From assembly GCF_030994125.1 (NCBI RefSeq), contig NZ_CP099917.1:1054001-1118000 (forward strand): a DNA stretch of 64,000 nucleotides, written 5' to 3'. The notes under the pieces were generated by a model. That model saw nothing but the letters and a program-made list of their open reading frames with translations, ran no database searches and was not told the DNA's origin. Source of the stretch: Pseudoalteromonas xiamenensis. GTDB lineage: Bacteria; Pseudomonadota; Gammaproteobacteria; Enterobacterales; Alteromonadaceae. The translations under genes were made by a program, and so were the position numbers. Shown piece after piece: positions 17,187-27,682 of the stretch (its first letter is position 1; each line of letters opens with the position of its first letter).

Positions 17187-18927
17187 AAACCGACCACTCA
17201 AACCACTGTTGGCCTTGTACACCTTTTCGGCTAAACACCAACGTGTTGTCTTCGCTCGACCAATAACGTGGAACACCAACGACGTCATCGAAATATTGTA
17301 TAGCTGGCGTGTCACTTTGCCATCGAACCATCACCAATCGTTCATTGCGCGCAAACGCCAACATACTGCCATCCTCATTCCACACGGGTTGCGAGAGCGC
17401 TAATTGCTGGGTTGGATTGGCGTAAATAAGTCTCTCTGCACCGCTTTCAATCTCCTTTACAAACACTTGAGAGAAACCATTTCGATTGGAATTGAACGCC
17501 ACATGACGGCCTGATGGGGAAAAACTAGCCAGCCAACTATGACGATTAGACTGAGTTAACGGCCTTGCATGCGCCTCATCGAATCGCCTCACAAACACAT
17601 TGCCGTTTATTTTCTTTAACGTAAAACTCAGGTGTTGACCATTTGTCGACATGGTTGGGAAATGCAAAAACTCGTAGTTCTCAAAGTCGATATCAGAGAG
17701 CTCATTGTGGTTATCCAAGTAGCGTAATCGCTTACCGTCACTCAGCAAATAGCCCTTTGTCGCCTCAGAATAGGTAACAAAATACCAATTTTCATCCAAT
17801 GTGGCGATTGTAGTTACCTGCTTGCTTTGCACATCTAACAACCAGATCTGTGACCGATGTTGTTCATCAAACCCCACCATAGCCACGGTTGATGATCCCT
17901 CGGCATTAGCGACGCGGTAAGGGAGAAAGACATTCGTCGGCTCATAGATTTTATCGACGAACCCCGTGCGTAAGTTACCACGATAAAGCGCTGATACGCC
18001 GGTCTCTTTCGATAAAAAGACCACTGAATCATTAATAACCACAACATTGCCAATGCCCAATGTTCCGTCGAATGTGAAATGACGTTGCACAGCGTGCTTT
18101 TGATAGTGACTATCCATCAGTAGGCTTTCAAACACCAGTTCATTGCCCTGCTGTGACACAAACAACAGTTGATGTTTGTACCCCGAAAGCGAAGGACGAA
18201 CCCAAGCTGCATAGCGAATGTGCTCGTCACTCTGCCAAATCAATTTTGAGATTGTTCTATCAAGCGAGGATAGCCAAACTTGTGTTCCAAGCTTGTCGTT
18301 CTCCGGTTCCCTCAGATAAATTATCGCGTTACTGTCTGGTGTAAATAAGCTGAATGATTCATCTTCTAGCGTCGCTGAAATAGGTCGAAGGTTGCTGACA
18401 TGTGGCATTTTAGGCGAGGATGACGTCGTCGCCATAAAAAGTATCCCAACTACCCCGCACAATAGTAATACCGCGAGTGAATAGAGCAAATACGCGGGTG
18501 TTCGATTAAGAATAACTTGTTCATTAAGCGAGCCCCCCTGTGGACGCTGATGTGAAACCGCGATCGTCTTTATCACGCCATGCAACGCATAACCACGTTT
18601 TGGGTACGTTTTTAGTACGTCCTTCTCAAGGTCTCCCAGTGCATTTCTTATCTGGTTTATCGCTCGTCGAATAGATACTGGATTAAAAATAGCACGTGGC
18701 CAAACCTGTTCAAAAATGGTTTCCGCACGCACTACTTGCCCTTCATGATGCGCGAGCAATACCAGTACATCCATCACCTTAGGTTCTAAGCGCGTTTGTC
18801 TACCATGACAAATGAGTTCACCTGTGGCAGGTGAAACCTGCACATTATTCAACCAAAAACCATCACGTAAGTTTACTTGTTGATTGTTAGCGTGTGCTTT
18901 TGGCTCACTTTCAAAGCAATCCAACAT
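17113..18927 (-). CDS. CadC-like membrane transcriptional regulator with PD40 repeats, 3' end altered
   Basis: A 604-residue ToxR/CadC-type protein. It has a cytoplasmic winged helix at about 20-118 (FWLNNVQVSPATGELICHGR, LEPKVMDVLVLLAHHEGQVV, TYPKRGYAL) and one membrane helix at 146-166. A large periplasmic region carries WD40-like (PD40/TolB) repeats such as SWLASFSPSGRHVAFNSNRN and PVWNEDGSMLAF. It is expected to bind DNA while anchored and to sense a periplasmic signal. The last 15 or so residues (GYLQPFLCYRSDLDTL) are antisense to the vWA gene, and a final repeat seems to be missing, so the C-terminus is probably truncated at the same junction. The start is supported by AAGGAA at the correct distance. 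Confidence 0.8.
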   Translation of the reverse strand: MLDCFESEPKAHANNQQVNLRDGFWLNNVQVSPATGELICHGRQTRLEPKVMDVLVLLAHHEGQVVRAETIFEQVWPRAIFNPVSIRRAINQIRNALGDLEKDVLKTYPKRGYALHGVIKTIAVSHQRPQGGSLNEQVILNRTPAYLLYSLAVLLLCGVVGILFMATTSSSPKMPHVSNLRPISATLEDESFSLFTPDSNAIIYLREPENDKLGTQVWLSSLDRTISKLIWQSDEHIRYAAWVRPSLSGYKHQLLFVSQQGNELVFESLLMDSHYQKHAVQRHFTFDGTLGIGNVVVINDSVVFLSKETGVSALYRGNLRTGFVDKIYEPTNVFLPYRVANAEGSSTVAMVGFDEQHRSQIWLLDVQSKQVTTIATLDENWYFVTYSEATKGYLLSDGKRLRYLDNHNELSDIDFENYEFLHFPTMSTNGQHLSFTLKKINGNVFVRRFDEAHARPLTQSNRHSWLASFSPSGRHVAFNSNRNGFSQVFVKEIESGAERLIYANPTQQLALSQPVWNEDGSMLAFARNERLVMVRWQSDTPAIQYFDDVVGVPRYWSSEDNTLVFSRKGVQGQQWFEWSVSNHTEQVLGYLQPFLCYRSDLDTL

Positions 18928-19094
18928 CCTGTATTCCTTACTTTTTATTTATCTTAATGTTTTCAGAACAAAAGCATAACGCTTTATCTATCGCTATCTG
19001 TTTAGGGTGCTTGCACACTCGATTCGAACACTACCTGCAATTGGGTTGTTGTTGGATTTTCCAATCGTTAACAATAATAGAAAGGTATTTCGCA

Positions 19095-20598
19095 ATGCTT
19101 CATTTTCCTTCTAACATCAGACATTTCTTAATCTACTTCGGTTTTGCTGTGCTATCGATAGTAACAAGCAAATCAGCACTATCCAATGCCAATGCGGGAT
19201 TGGATCCACACACACTATTAGACAGCACCATCACTATGTTACAAAATCAACGTGATCAGGCTGTAAGTGATTACGTAGACACTTATTTTCATAAAGACGC
19301 ATTGGAGCGTTGGAATGGCGAAGGGCGTGAACGCTATATTGGGTGGTTAAGTGCAATAAAACACTACCACAAGACCTTTAGTTTGCATGAAGCGTTACCC
19401 TTTGATGAAAAACGTAATCGCGTAACAGCTAAAATACTTTCACAAAGCACTCGTATTATCTACACCCTGACAATTACGCTCACTCAAGTCCAATTAGCGT
19501 CATCCGATGATAGTAGCCTACCTTGGAAAGTATCTGGTATTTCTATAACGGCGGACAAGCCTGTCATCGACAGCACACTCCACTCACTGACAAAACAAGA
19601 ATTGGCAACCAAACTGGCGGAGTATGTTGATTTTATGATCAAAAACAACGCGTTCTCAGGCGCCCGTATTGTTGGCAGATAACGACACCATTTTGTACCA
19701 AAGTGCACATGGTTACGCTGAACAACGATTTCAAATTAAAAATAACGTCGACACACGCTTTAACATTGCGTCTTTGAATAAAATGTTTACCGCCGTTAGC
19801 GTATTGCAATTGGCTGAAGCGGGAAAACTATCCCTTCAAGATCCAATAACGAACTACATTGACCACACACTACTAGGTAATGGTGATTTTAGTGCGATTA
19901 CCATTGCTCATCTTTTATCTCACACTGCGGGATTAGGCTACCCAAATTACCCGAAAACCCACCCAAACGATTTACGAAACCTAAACGATTACCTACCGTA
20001 TCTGCGCTATATTCCTATTGTGAGTAAACCAGGGGAACAATTTCGCTATAGCAGTGAAGGGTTTATTTTGCTCGGTCTCATCATAGAAGCGGTATCCAAG
20101 CAACCTTATGATGATTACTTAAAACAACATGTCTTTACGAAGGCAGGTATGACACAAACAGGTAACTTTGATATCGATGGCGTCACACCCAATATAGCAA
20201 TGGGTTACTTTTATTCAAACGAGCTCAAGTCTATGCAAACTAATTGGTTTATTCACGGCATTAAAGGAAATTCCGCAGGTGGGGGTTACTCGAACGTTGC
20301 AGACTTATACGCCTTTTCAAAAGCGTTAACCCATAATCACTTGTTAACCAAAAAATACACCCGTCTCGCGTTTTCCGCTAAACCTGAATTTCATTCCGAC
20401 CATTATGGGTTTGGCTTTAGTGTACATCATAGCGATAGTGGCAAAGTGATTGGTCATAACGGTGCATTTATTGGCGTCGGTGCCGATCTTCGTGTTTATT
20501 TGGATAAAGGGATAACCGTCGTTGTACTCGGAAATCAGGATATGGTGACAACCCCAGTTATCACCTACGTGAATGAGCTTATGCGGCACGTGCAGTAA
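19095..20598 (+). pseudogene. Serine hydrolase (beta-lactamase family) with N-terminal extension, frameshifted
   Basis: It starts at ATG 19095 (AAAGG ribosome site) with a signal-like segment ending SKSALSNANA and then an NTF2-like region of about 130 residues. The first frame stops at 19682. The catalytic part continues in a second frame, with S-x-x-K in FNIASLNKMFTA, Y-S-S in FRYSSEGFILLGLI, and HNG in VIGHNGAFIGVG. Removing one base from CCC at 19662-19664 joins them as FSGAVLLADNDTILY, the classical start of this fold, giving about 500 residues. It is probably a secreted peptidase or esterase. The NTF2-like gene downstream may be related in function. Confidence 0.75.
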
Positions 20599-20736
20599 GT
20601 CACTCGTGTATTCGTGCTGGGTTTGTATACACCAAACAAACTCAGCACGCGTGTAATTAAGAACATTCGGCTATTACAAAAGGCAAACGCCGATAAAATA
20701 ACAAACAATCTATTTACAAAATTTTGGAGCGCTACT

Positions 20737-21186
20737 GTGTTAGTCCGTTATTCCGCCAGCCTTTTTGCGGCCTTGTTTATGAACATGGTATCTGCAAACC
20801 CTAAGACGACCGAAAATAAGGAAAATGACCTCACAGAACAACAAACTATTCATCTCGTTGATAAACAAATTGCAGCGTACAATGCGCGCGATATCGATGC
20901 CTTTGCGGCTACCTATCATGATGATGCAGAAATTTACGTCTATCCTAATCAGCTACTATTAAAAGGCAAAACCGCACTCATTGAACGCTATAAGCAGACA
21001 TTTACCGCACTGACCATGCTAAGAGCAACCTCAGTACAACGCATCGTCAAAGGTAATTACTTAGTTGACCTTGAACGAGCGGAATCATCAACACACCCCT
21101 CTCAAGAAGTCACCCGTCGCGTTGAGCTAATTGCCACCTACGAGATAGAAGATGGACTTATCAAACGAGTTACGTTCAAGCGTTAG
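20737..21186 (+). CDS. Secreted NTF2-like/SnoaL-like protein
   Basis: About 149 residues starting at GTG 20737, preceded by GGAG at 8 bp. The start gives a good signal peptide (LVRYSASLFAALFMNMVSAN). The mature domain is a cone-like alpha+beta barrel of the SnoaL/NTF2 class: VDKQIAAYNARDIDAFAATY, HDDAEIYVYPNQLLLKGK and a C-terminal ATYEIEDGLIKRVTF strand. Such proteins are small-molecule-binding or isomerase-like, and the substrate is unknown. It lies 138 bp after the serine hydrolase and may be co-transcribed with it. Confidence 0.7.
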   Translation: MLVRYSASLFAALFMNMVSANPKTTENKENDLTEQQTIHLVDKQIAAYNARDIDAFAATYHDDAEIYVYPNQLLLKGKTALIERYKQTFTALTMLRATSVQRIVKGNYLVDLERAESSTHPSQEVTRRVELIATYEIEDGLIKRVTFKR

Positions 21187-21289
21187 TCAAACCGATCTTG
21201 GCTAAACTACATTGACTGTTACGAATGGCTTTTTAATTGTTCAGTTTCAAGGTATGCTCTCAAGACATCTGACCAGTTGATTAACAAAA

Positions 21290-22327
21290 ATGAAAACACG
21301 CATCACTGAACTTTTTGGCATTGAAAAGCCGATTATCTTACCTGGTATGAGTTGGATCTCCGTACCTGAACTCGTCGCTGCGGTATCAAACGCAGGCGGT
21401 TTGGGTATTTTGGCAACTGGCCCTCTTAGCAAAGCGCAAACCAAAGATGCCATCGCGAAAATTCGCTCGCTAACGGACAAGCCATTTGGCGTAGGTGTTA
21501 CACTTATGATGCCGGGTGCAAAAGAAAATGCCAAAATAGCGCTTGAACTCGAAGTGCCTGTAATCAATTTCTCGCTGGGTAAAGGTGATTGGCTTGTTGA
21601 AGGCGCTAAGAAATACGGTGGTAAAGTTATAGCGACCGTTGTAACTGAAAAACATGCCTTGGCGGCACAAAAATCGGGGGTCGATGCATTACTTGTCACT
21701 GGCCATGAGGCCGCAGCCCATGGTGGTGATGTGACCTCTTTGTGTCTTGTCCCAAATATTGTGGACATTGTTGACATTCCTGTGATTGCCGCAGGCGGTT
21801 TTGCTGACAGTCGGGGCCTTGTCGCGGCACTCGCATTGGGGGCAGACGGCGTTGCAATGGGGTCGCGCTTTGCGACAAGCCTTGAAAGCCCTGTTCATCA
21901 AAACGTCAAAGATGCCGTCGTAGCAAAACGGGTTGAAGACACCATCTATTCCAAAAACTTTGATGGCCTATACGCACGAGTTATGAAAACACCGATGGCA
22001 GAAAAAGCCACTCGTAGGCCGATGAATATATTCGTAGCAATAGCGAAATCGTTTAAAGCCGCAAAAATGGTCGACATGCCACTTTGGAAGTTGATACTCG
22101 GCCTTTTCGCACAATTCGATAAAATAAAAATGTTGTCTTTGTTTGGTGCTGCGACGGAAAAACTAGAAGCCGCAACCATTCATGGTGATTTGGAACATGG
22201 CGTTCAATTTATAGGTCAATCTCAAGGTGTTATACACGATGTGCGCTCAGTACAGTCACTGATGGACAGTATGATGGAGGACGCCTTAAAACTTGTCGAT
22301 GTCCTCAATCTGAAAATCAAAAATTAA
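21290..22327 (+). CDS. Nitronate monooxygenase (2-nitropropane dioxygenase family)
   Basis: A 345-residue FMN-dependent TIM barrel. The start 'TRITELFGIEKPIILPGMSW' is typical, followed by SNAGGLGILATGPLS, the active-site loop GHEAAAHGGD, the phosphate-binding AAGGFADSRG, and LGADGVAMGSRF. It oxidises nitronates such as propionate-3-nitronate with O2; related enzymes also act as enoyl reductases, so the substrate is not certain. It stands alone and shares a bidirectional terminator with the next, convergent gene. Confidence 0.9.
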   Translation: MKTRITELFGIEKPIILPGMSWISVPELVAAVSNAGGLGILATGPLSKAQTKDAIAKIRSLTDKPFGVGVTLMMPGAKENAKIALELEVPVINFSLGKGDWLVEGAKKYGGKVIATVVTEKHALAAQKSGVDALLVTGHEAAAHGGDVTSLCLVPNIVDIVDIPVIAAGGFADSRGLVAALALGADGVAMGSRFATSLESPVHQNVKDAVVAKRVEDTIYSKNFDGLYARVMKTPMAEKATRRPMNIFVAIAKSFKAAKMVDMPLWKLILGLFAQFDKIKMLSLFGAATEKLEAATIHGDLEHGVQFIGQSQGVIHDVRSVQSLMDSMMEDALKLVDVLNLKIKN

Positions 22328-22347
22328 GCCTCTTTCGAGGCTTAATT
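22322..22347. terminator. Bidirectional rho-independent terminator
   Basis: A perfect 11-bp stem (22322-22332 with 22337-22347) and a TTTC loop lie between two convergent genes. A- and T-rich arms on both sides fit termination in both directions. Confidence 0.75.
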
Positions 22348-22350
22348 GTC

Positions 22351-23013
22351 CTATTCTTGGTAACGTTCTGCATCGTAAAACAACGGTTTTAATCCACCAC
22401 AATGGGTGAATTTTACGGTTAATTCATTTTCCGATGGCACTCTTGAAGAGGTTCTGAATTTCTGTAAACAGGCGCCGCGCATGTCCACAAAGATAAGATG
22501 ATTAAAGCTCGGCTTTTGCTGAATTTTATGAATATAGATATGCTCGTTTTCTTTTACTTCAATTAAGTCATACTCTTGCCATTGCGACGCAGGCACTAAA
22601 TCTTTTAGCTCTCTTGCATACAGTTTACCGGTAAATTCTATGCTTTTGTTTTCATAGAGCAATTCACCACCATTGTCCAAATCACCAGCGTAAACATCCA
22701 CGTTAACCGTCACTTCATTGCCACGGATCAAATTCTCAATATTGAATTTTTTCGTTTTTAACGTCACCAGATCAAAATCACGCACCATATTTAAAAATGC
22801 CACGTCTTTGTTTTCGATTTTGTAAACGATTTGAACATCGCTGGGTTTCTCATAGGTGGGCATTGACACGGCAAAGACTTTGGACGCTTGGTTGACCAGC
22901 ACCATTTTATGCTCACCTTCCCACACGGGGTTTAGCGGAGGTGGCTCAGGCTTTTTCTCAGCCGCAAACGCCTGTCCAATCAACAGTGTAAACAAAATAA
23001 AAAGGTATTTCAT
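22351..23013 (-). CDS. Periplasmic protein of unknown function
   Basis: A 220-residue protein with a signal peptide (KYLFILFTLLIGQAFA) and a proline-rich mature start (EKKPEPPPLNPVWEGEHKM). The rest is beta-rich, with two Cys (RGACLQK and FTHCGGLKP) that may form a disulfide. No enzyme motif is seen. It stands alone between nitronate monooxygenase and the HD-GYP gene. Function not assigned. Confidence 0.65.
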   Translation of the reverse strand: MKYLFILFTLLIGQAFAAEKKPEPPPLNPVWEGEHKMVLVNQASKVFAVSMPTYEKPSDVQIVYKIENKDVAFLNMVRDFDLVTLKTKKFNIENLIRGNEVTVNVDVYAGDLDNGGELLYENKSIEFTGKLYARELKDLVPASQWQEYDLIEVKENEHIYIHKIQQKPSFNHLIFVDMRGACLQKFRTSSRVPSENELTVKFTHCGGLKPLFYDAERYQE

Positions 23014-23110
23014 ATTAGACCCAACAGATTGATAATGTAGCTATTATAGTCAACTGGCGGACTTTAGCAGCCACAGATGAATAATTTCTCTCAGTGGCAA
23101 ATTGAACACG

Positions 23111-24097
23111 CTAGTCCACAAAGCGCCCTTTTATTTCCAAAATTTCAGCCAACACCTTGTCAAACAACACGACTAATTTCGGGTCAAAATGGCGACCGCT
23201 CTGATCACGAATAAAAGTCAGTGCTTCGTCAATTGTCCAGGCCTTTTTGTAGGGGCGTTCACTCGTTAGCGCATCAAATACATCGGCAAGCGCCACGATT
23301 CGTCCTTCAATGGGGATAGCATCGCCAGCGAGACCATTCGGATAGCCACTGCCATCCCATTTTTCATGATGTGTTAATGCAACCGTTTTAGCCATTTTCA
23401 AGATATCTGAATCGTCTTCACCAAGAATATCAGCCCCTATTTGCGGATGGGATTTCATGATTTCAAATTCTTCATCCGTTAGCTTACCCGGTTTCAACAG
23501 GATGTTATCTGGGATCCCAATTTTTCCAATATCATGCATAGGCGCTGCGTGAAGAAGCAATTCAGCGTGCGTTTCGCATAAACCGTATGCCCGAGCAAGT
23601 GCCTGTGAGTAATAACTCATCCGCATGACGTGCATGCCTGTTTCATTGTCTTTATATTCTGCAGCTCGACCCAACCTTTGAATGATTTGCAAACGCGTTT
23701 CTTTCAAGGTATCGGCCTGCACCAGAGACAAGTGTGTCTTGACTCGAGCACGCACAATCGCCGCGGACACTGGTTTGGTGATGTAATCCACCGCGCCCAG
23801 CTCCAAGCCTTGTGCCTCATCAGATTCTTCATTTAATGCCGTGACGAAAATGACTGGGATTGTTTGTGTTGGTAGCGTTGACTTTAAGGCTTTGCACACT
23901 TCCAACCCCGTCATGTCCGGCATCATGATGTCCAACAGAATAAGATCGGGCTTACTATTGTTTACCAAACGCAATGCTTCTTCACCGCTTTTGGCAAAGC
24001 TGAGCCGATAATCATCTTGCAATATTTGTTTTAAAACACGCAGATTGGCTGGCTCATCATCCACGACCAATATTTGAGGCTTCACACTCAACATCAT
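23111..24097 (-). CDS. Response regulator with HD-GYP phosphodiesterase domain (RpfG-like)
   Basis: A 328-residue protein. The receiver domain (about 5-125) has VVDDEPANLRVL, the phosphoacceptor in LILLDIMMPDMTGLEV, and DYITKP. The HD-GYP domain (about 145-320) has H-D in MHDIGKIGIPDNIL, then HHEKWDGSGYPNGL with the full GYP signature, and ADVFDALTSERPYKKAW. It is expected to hydrolyse cyclic di-GMP on phosphorylation. Its start overlaps the stop of the hybrid kinase (24094) by 4 bp, so the kinase is the probable phosphodonor. Confidence 0.93.
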   Translation of the reverse strand: MMLSVKPQILVVDDEPANLRVLKQILQDDYRLSFAKSGEEALRLVNNSKPDLILLDIMMPDMTGLEVCKALKSTLPTQTIPVIFVTALNEESDEAQGLELGAVDYITKPVSAAIVRARVKTHLSLVQADTLKETRLQIIQRLGRAAEYKDNETGMHVMRMSYYSQALARAYGLCETHAELLLHAAPMHDIGKIGIPDNILLKPGKLTDEEFEIMKSHPQIGADILGEDDSDILKMAKTVALTHHEKWDGSGYPNGLAGDAIPIEGRIVALADVFDALTSERPYKKAWTIDEALTFIRDQSGRHFDPKLVVLFDKVLAEILEIKGRFVD

Positions 24098-27000
24098 TCT
24101 TTATCCTCAATCAGCGCTTTAATGGTCTTAACCAATTCATCCAACTTTTGCTCTGCGTCTTCAAATTCGAAGTCATTTACTCTATCGATAATGACGTTAA
24201 TCTCCGGTGTAAACGGTGTCGCTGACCGCGTGAGTGTTTCTATCAATTTCTCGTCGAATTCATGGCGTTTGACCACACTTTGAAGGTTCGTCAGTATCGA
24301 TAAAAGTGCTTGGTGACTAGTTTCTTCTGCGGATCGAGGTGACGTTTCACTGGCGCGAGATTCCACTCGTTCCCTCACTTTCTGAGCAGCGTCAAAAATC
24401 AAGGCTATTTGCGCCTTGCAAGTTTCAGGGCTGTGCTGTAAATCGTTTTCAAGCGTTTCCAAGGACATCATGAGCGAGCGAAGCGAAAGATTACCCGATA
24501 CGCCTTTGAGCGTGTGCGTCAAACGTCTTACTTCATCTACTTCGCCTCGTTCACACGCTTGTCTTAACGCCACGAAACGATCGAAATGATGTTTGATAAA
24601 TAGATTTAACTGCGCATAGTAAGCGTCGACACTCCCCCACAGCAACGCCCCTTTTTGCTCATCAATTACTTTGATAGTCGTTGTACTCGTCGTAGGTTCA
24701 TTTTGCCGTGTCACTTCAAGCCCAAGTACACGGGCAATTTCAGCACACAACACGGAGAAATCGACCGGTTTATTGGCAAAACCATCCATACCAGCCTCTA
24801 AAGCAGCTGAGCGGTCATCCTCTAACACACTTGCCGTCAGTGCGATAATTGGAACGCGTTTAATGTTTTGTTCGTGTTCAAGTTTTCTACGCGCCTTCGA
24901 TGCACTAAGACCATCAAGCACGGGCATTTGTACGTCCATCAAAACTAACATCAATACTGGTGTCACTTTCCATTCGGATCAGCGCTTGCTGCCCATCACG
25001 AGCCGTAACAACTTGATGCCCATTGCGGCTCAAAAGCATCGTGAGCAACTCAATGTTTTGCTGAATGTCATCGACAACGAGTATTGTCATGGGAGGCAAA
25101 TCAATAGGCTGAGTCTTGGTTTCAATCTTAAACGATTCACTTTGCTCAAGCGGTAACACGACACGGAAGCAACTCCCAATATTCAATTTACTTTCAACAC
25201 TGATTTCGCCCCCCATGAGTTCCACCAATTGCTTACTGATGGTAGTCCCAAGACCTGTACCACCAAATCGGCGACTCATCGACGCATCAGCTTGTGTAAA
25301 TGGGTCAAAAACTTTCTCAACTTGCTCCACGCTCATGCCGATTCCAGTGTCTTCAACTAAGAAAATCGTTCGTCCGTCCGCCATTGGTTTTACGCTGAGT
25401 ACGACTTGCCCACGTTCTGTAAATTTAATGGCATTGCTCAAAAGATTGGTGAGTACCTGACGAATACGTTCAGGTGAACCGACATAACTATTTTTGAGTG
25501 TTGGCGACACATCAACTCTTAACTTCAACCCCTTTTGATGCGCCTGTAGCCACAATGTTGAAACCACCGCATCGACTTCTTCAACAAGAGAGAAATCTCT
25601 TGTTTCGAGTTCTAATTTGCCTTTGTCGAGTTTGGCACTATCCAACACATCATTGAGCAAATGCAGTAATGACTTTGCCGATTGATTAATGGTTTTCAAG
25701 TGGCGTTGGTGTTCACTGCCCATACTCGCTTCAAGCAGAATATCGCTAAACCCGATGATGGCGTTCATGGGTGTGCGGATCTCATGGCTCATGTTTGCCA
25801 AAAATGCGGCGCGTGCTGAAGCAGCTTGTTCAGCATGTTCCTTTGCTTCACGCAGTGCCAGTTCCATTTCTCGACGCTCGGTAATATCCATAATGAAACC
25901 ATCTAACCACTCATCACCCGAAGTGTCATCGGTGACCCAATTACCATGCTCAAGAACCCATCGCACTTCGCCGTCTCGTCGAATGATGCGATATTCCAAT
26001 GTGAACTGGGTTTTATCTTTGACCTCTTGATAAATCCTAGCTTTATCATCTGGATGGAAAAGACTTGCGAACGTGCGCTTAGGATTGGGAAGCAAAAAAT
26101 CCTGTGCTGGGTATCCGGTGATGGCTTCAACGGCATCACTGATGAAAATCATTGACCATGCTTCATCATTGACGCAACGATACGCAATACCCGGGATATT
26201 GGTTATCAATGAACGAAGCTTTTCTTCATTTTCTCGAAGCGCACGCTCCATTGATATGCGCTGACGGATGTCTGAAATGAATGCGACAAAAAAGTCATCA
26301 TTCGCCAGTTTGACATGCCCTATCGCCAACCGAATAGACACTTTCTCTCCATTTCGGTGTAAGGCATCCACTTCACGTCCTTTACCAATAATACGTGCTT
26401 CTCCCGTTTCTAAATACCGCCCTAGATAACCGTCATGCTCGACCTTGTAAGGCGCAGGCATCAGCAAACTGACGTTTTTACCAAGTAGTTCTTGTTCTTT
26501 CCAACCCAGCAAACGCTCGACGGCTTGGTTCGTGCTTTTGATTATTCCCTTACTATCAATGGTCACGATACCGTCAACCGCCGTTTCCATCATGGCTCTA
26601 ACGCGCCGTTCGCTTTCAGAGGCGCGTTTAGAAATATCTTTGTATCGGTAAATCAAATTTACGCCAAGCACTAAACTGATAAGAACAATGGTCACGCTGG
26701 AAACCGCAAACGCCAAATAATACGAAATTTCCGCGGTTTGCTCCCCAAGCTCCAAACCGGGTGGTTTCACAAATCGAGCGGCGGCCATTCCGGTATAATG
26801 CATCCCCGCAATTGCGGTCCCCATCACCACACTCGCCACCAAATTGGCTAACCATTGGTTATCCGATTTACCCCACAATTTGATGAAAAATGACCGGACC
26901 CATAGCGATAAAATTGACAAACACACGGCAACCACGATTGACAACAAAAACATCCAAAGGTCATAGCGTAAAAGCGGAGCCATATCCATCGCAGCCATCC

Positions 27001-27424
27001 CGGCATAATGCATCGTCCCTATTCCCGCCCCCATCAAAACACCGCCCACCAACAATGGCATTAAGCGCTTTGTTTGATTTTGGATAAAGTTAAGCACCAC
27101 CCACGACGCACATATCCCCGGTAACATAGAAAGCAGCGTTAATATCCAACCATAGCGTATCGGAGTGCAAAGCGAAAAAGCCAACATACCGATAAAGTGC
27201 ATCGACCAAATACCGCCGCCTAACGCAAAACTACCGACCAATCGCATCATTGACTGACGGCGGTTAGACGATGTTTTTTGAGCTTGAGAGTTCACTTGCA
27301 ATGCCATAAACGAGGCAAATATGGCAATAAACACGGAGAGGATGACGAGGCCGGAATGGTAATTTCCGAAAATTAAAATACTGTCAGAAGGAATGGTAAA
27401 TTGCGAGGTGATCCAATCCAGCAT
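24094..27424 (-). pseudogene. MHYT-PAS hybrid sensor kinase with REC and HPt domains, frameshifted
   Basis: About 1,110 residues when rejoined. Seven or eight N-terminal membrane helices carry three MHYT-type motifs (SMHFIGMLAF, TMHYAGMAAM, GMHYTGMAAA), thought to sense O2, CO or NO through copper. Two PAS domains follow (about 275-390 and 395-520), then HisKA (FLANMSHEIRTPMNAIIGFS), HATPase (NLLSNAIKFTE, FGGTGLGTTI), a receiver (ILVVDDIQQN ... LMDVQMPVLDG ... NKPVD) and an HPt domain (RLTHTLKGVSGN). One extra base near 24945-24950 splits the receiver just before the phosphoacceptor Asp; removing it gives SIDVVLMDVQMP. The downstream RpfG-like regulator is the likely output. Confidence 0.85.
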
Positions 27425-27599
27425 AAGAGCGCTACATTATTGTTGGTATTTGCACTTTAACACCTGCGACTCGTTTTCGCGACTCAAAAGCTGTGAATCG
27501 ATTGCCTGACCTCCTATCAGGACCAAACCGACTTTAATCAAAACTCATGCTCAAAATGCGTAAGCAACAAAGAAAGCGCGTTTTGCGCTATCGGGATTC

Positions 27600-27678
27600 T
27601 TGGATTATTTTTTCTTCATCAATTTTAATGAGTGAATGACAAAAAACACTCATGAACAGCTCAATAATCCAAAGGAAG
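27600..27678 (+). promoter_or_regulatory. Structured 5' leader with nested inverted repeats abutting the ribosome site
   Basis: TTGGATTATT (27600-27609) pairs with AATAATCCAA (27663-27672), and inside it ATGAGTG (27628-27634) pairs with CACTCAT (27647-27653). The outer stem ends directly at AGGAAG (27673-27678), the ribosome site of the peroxidase gene, so folding could affect translation. No known riboswitch class is recognised. Confidence 0.4.
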
Positions 27679-27682
27679 CAAA

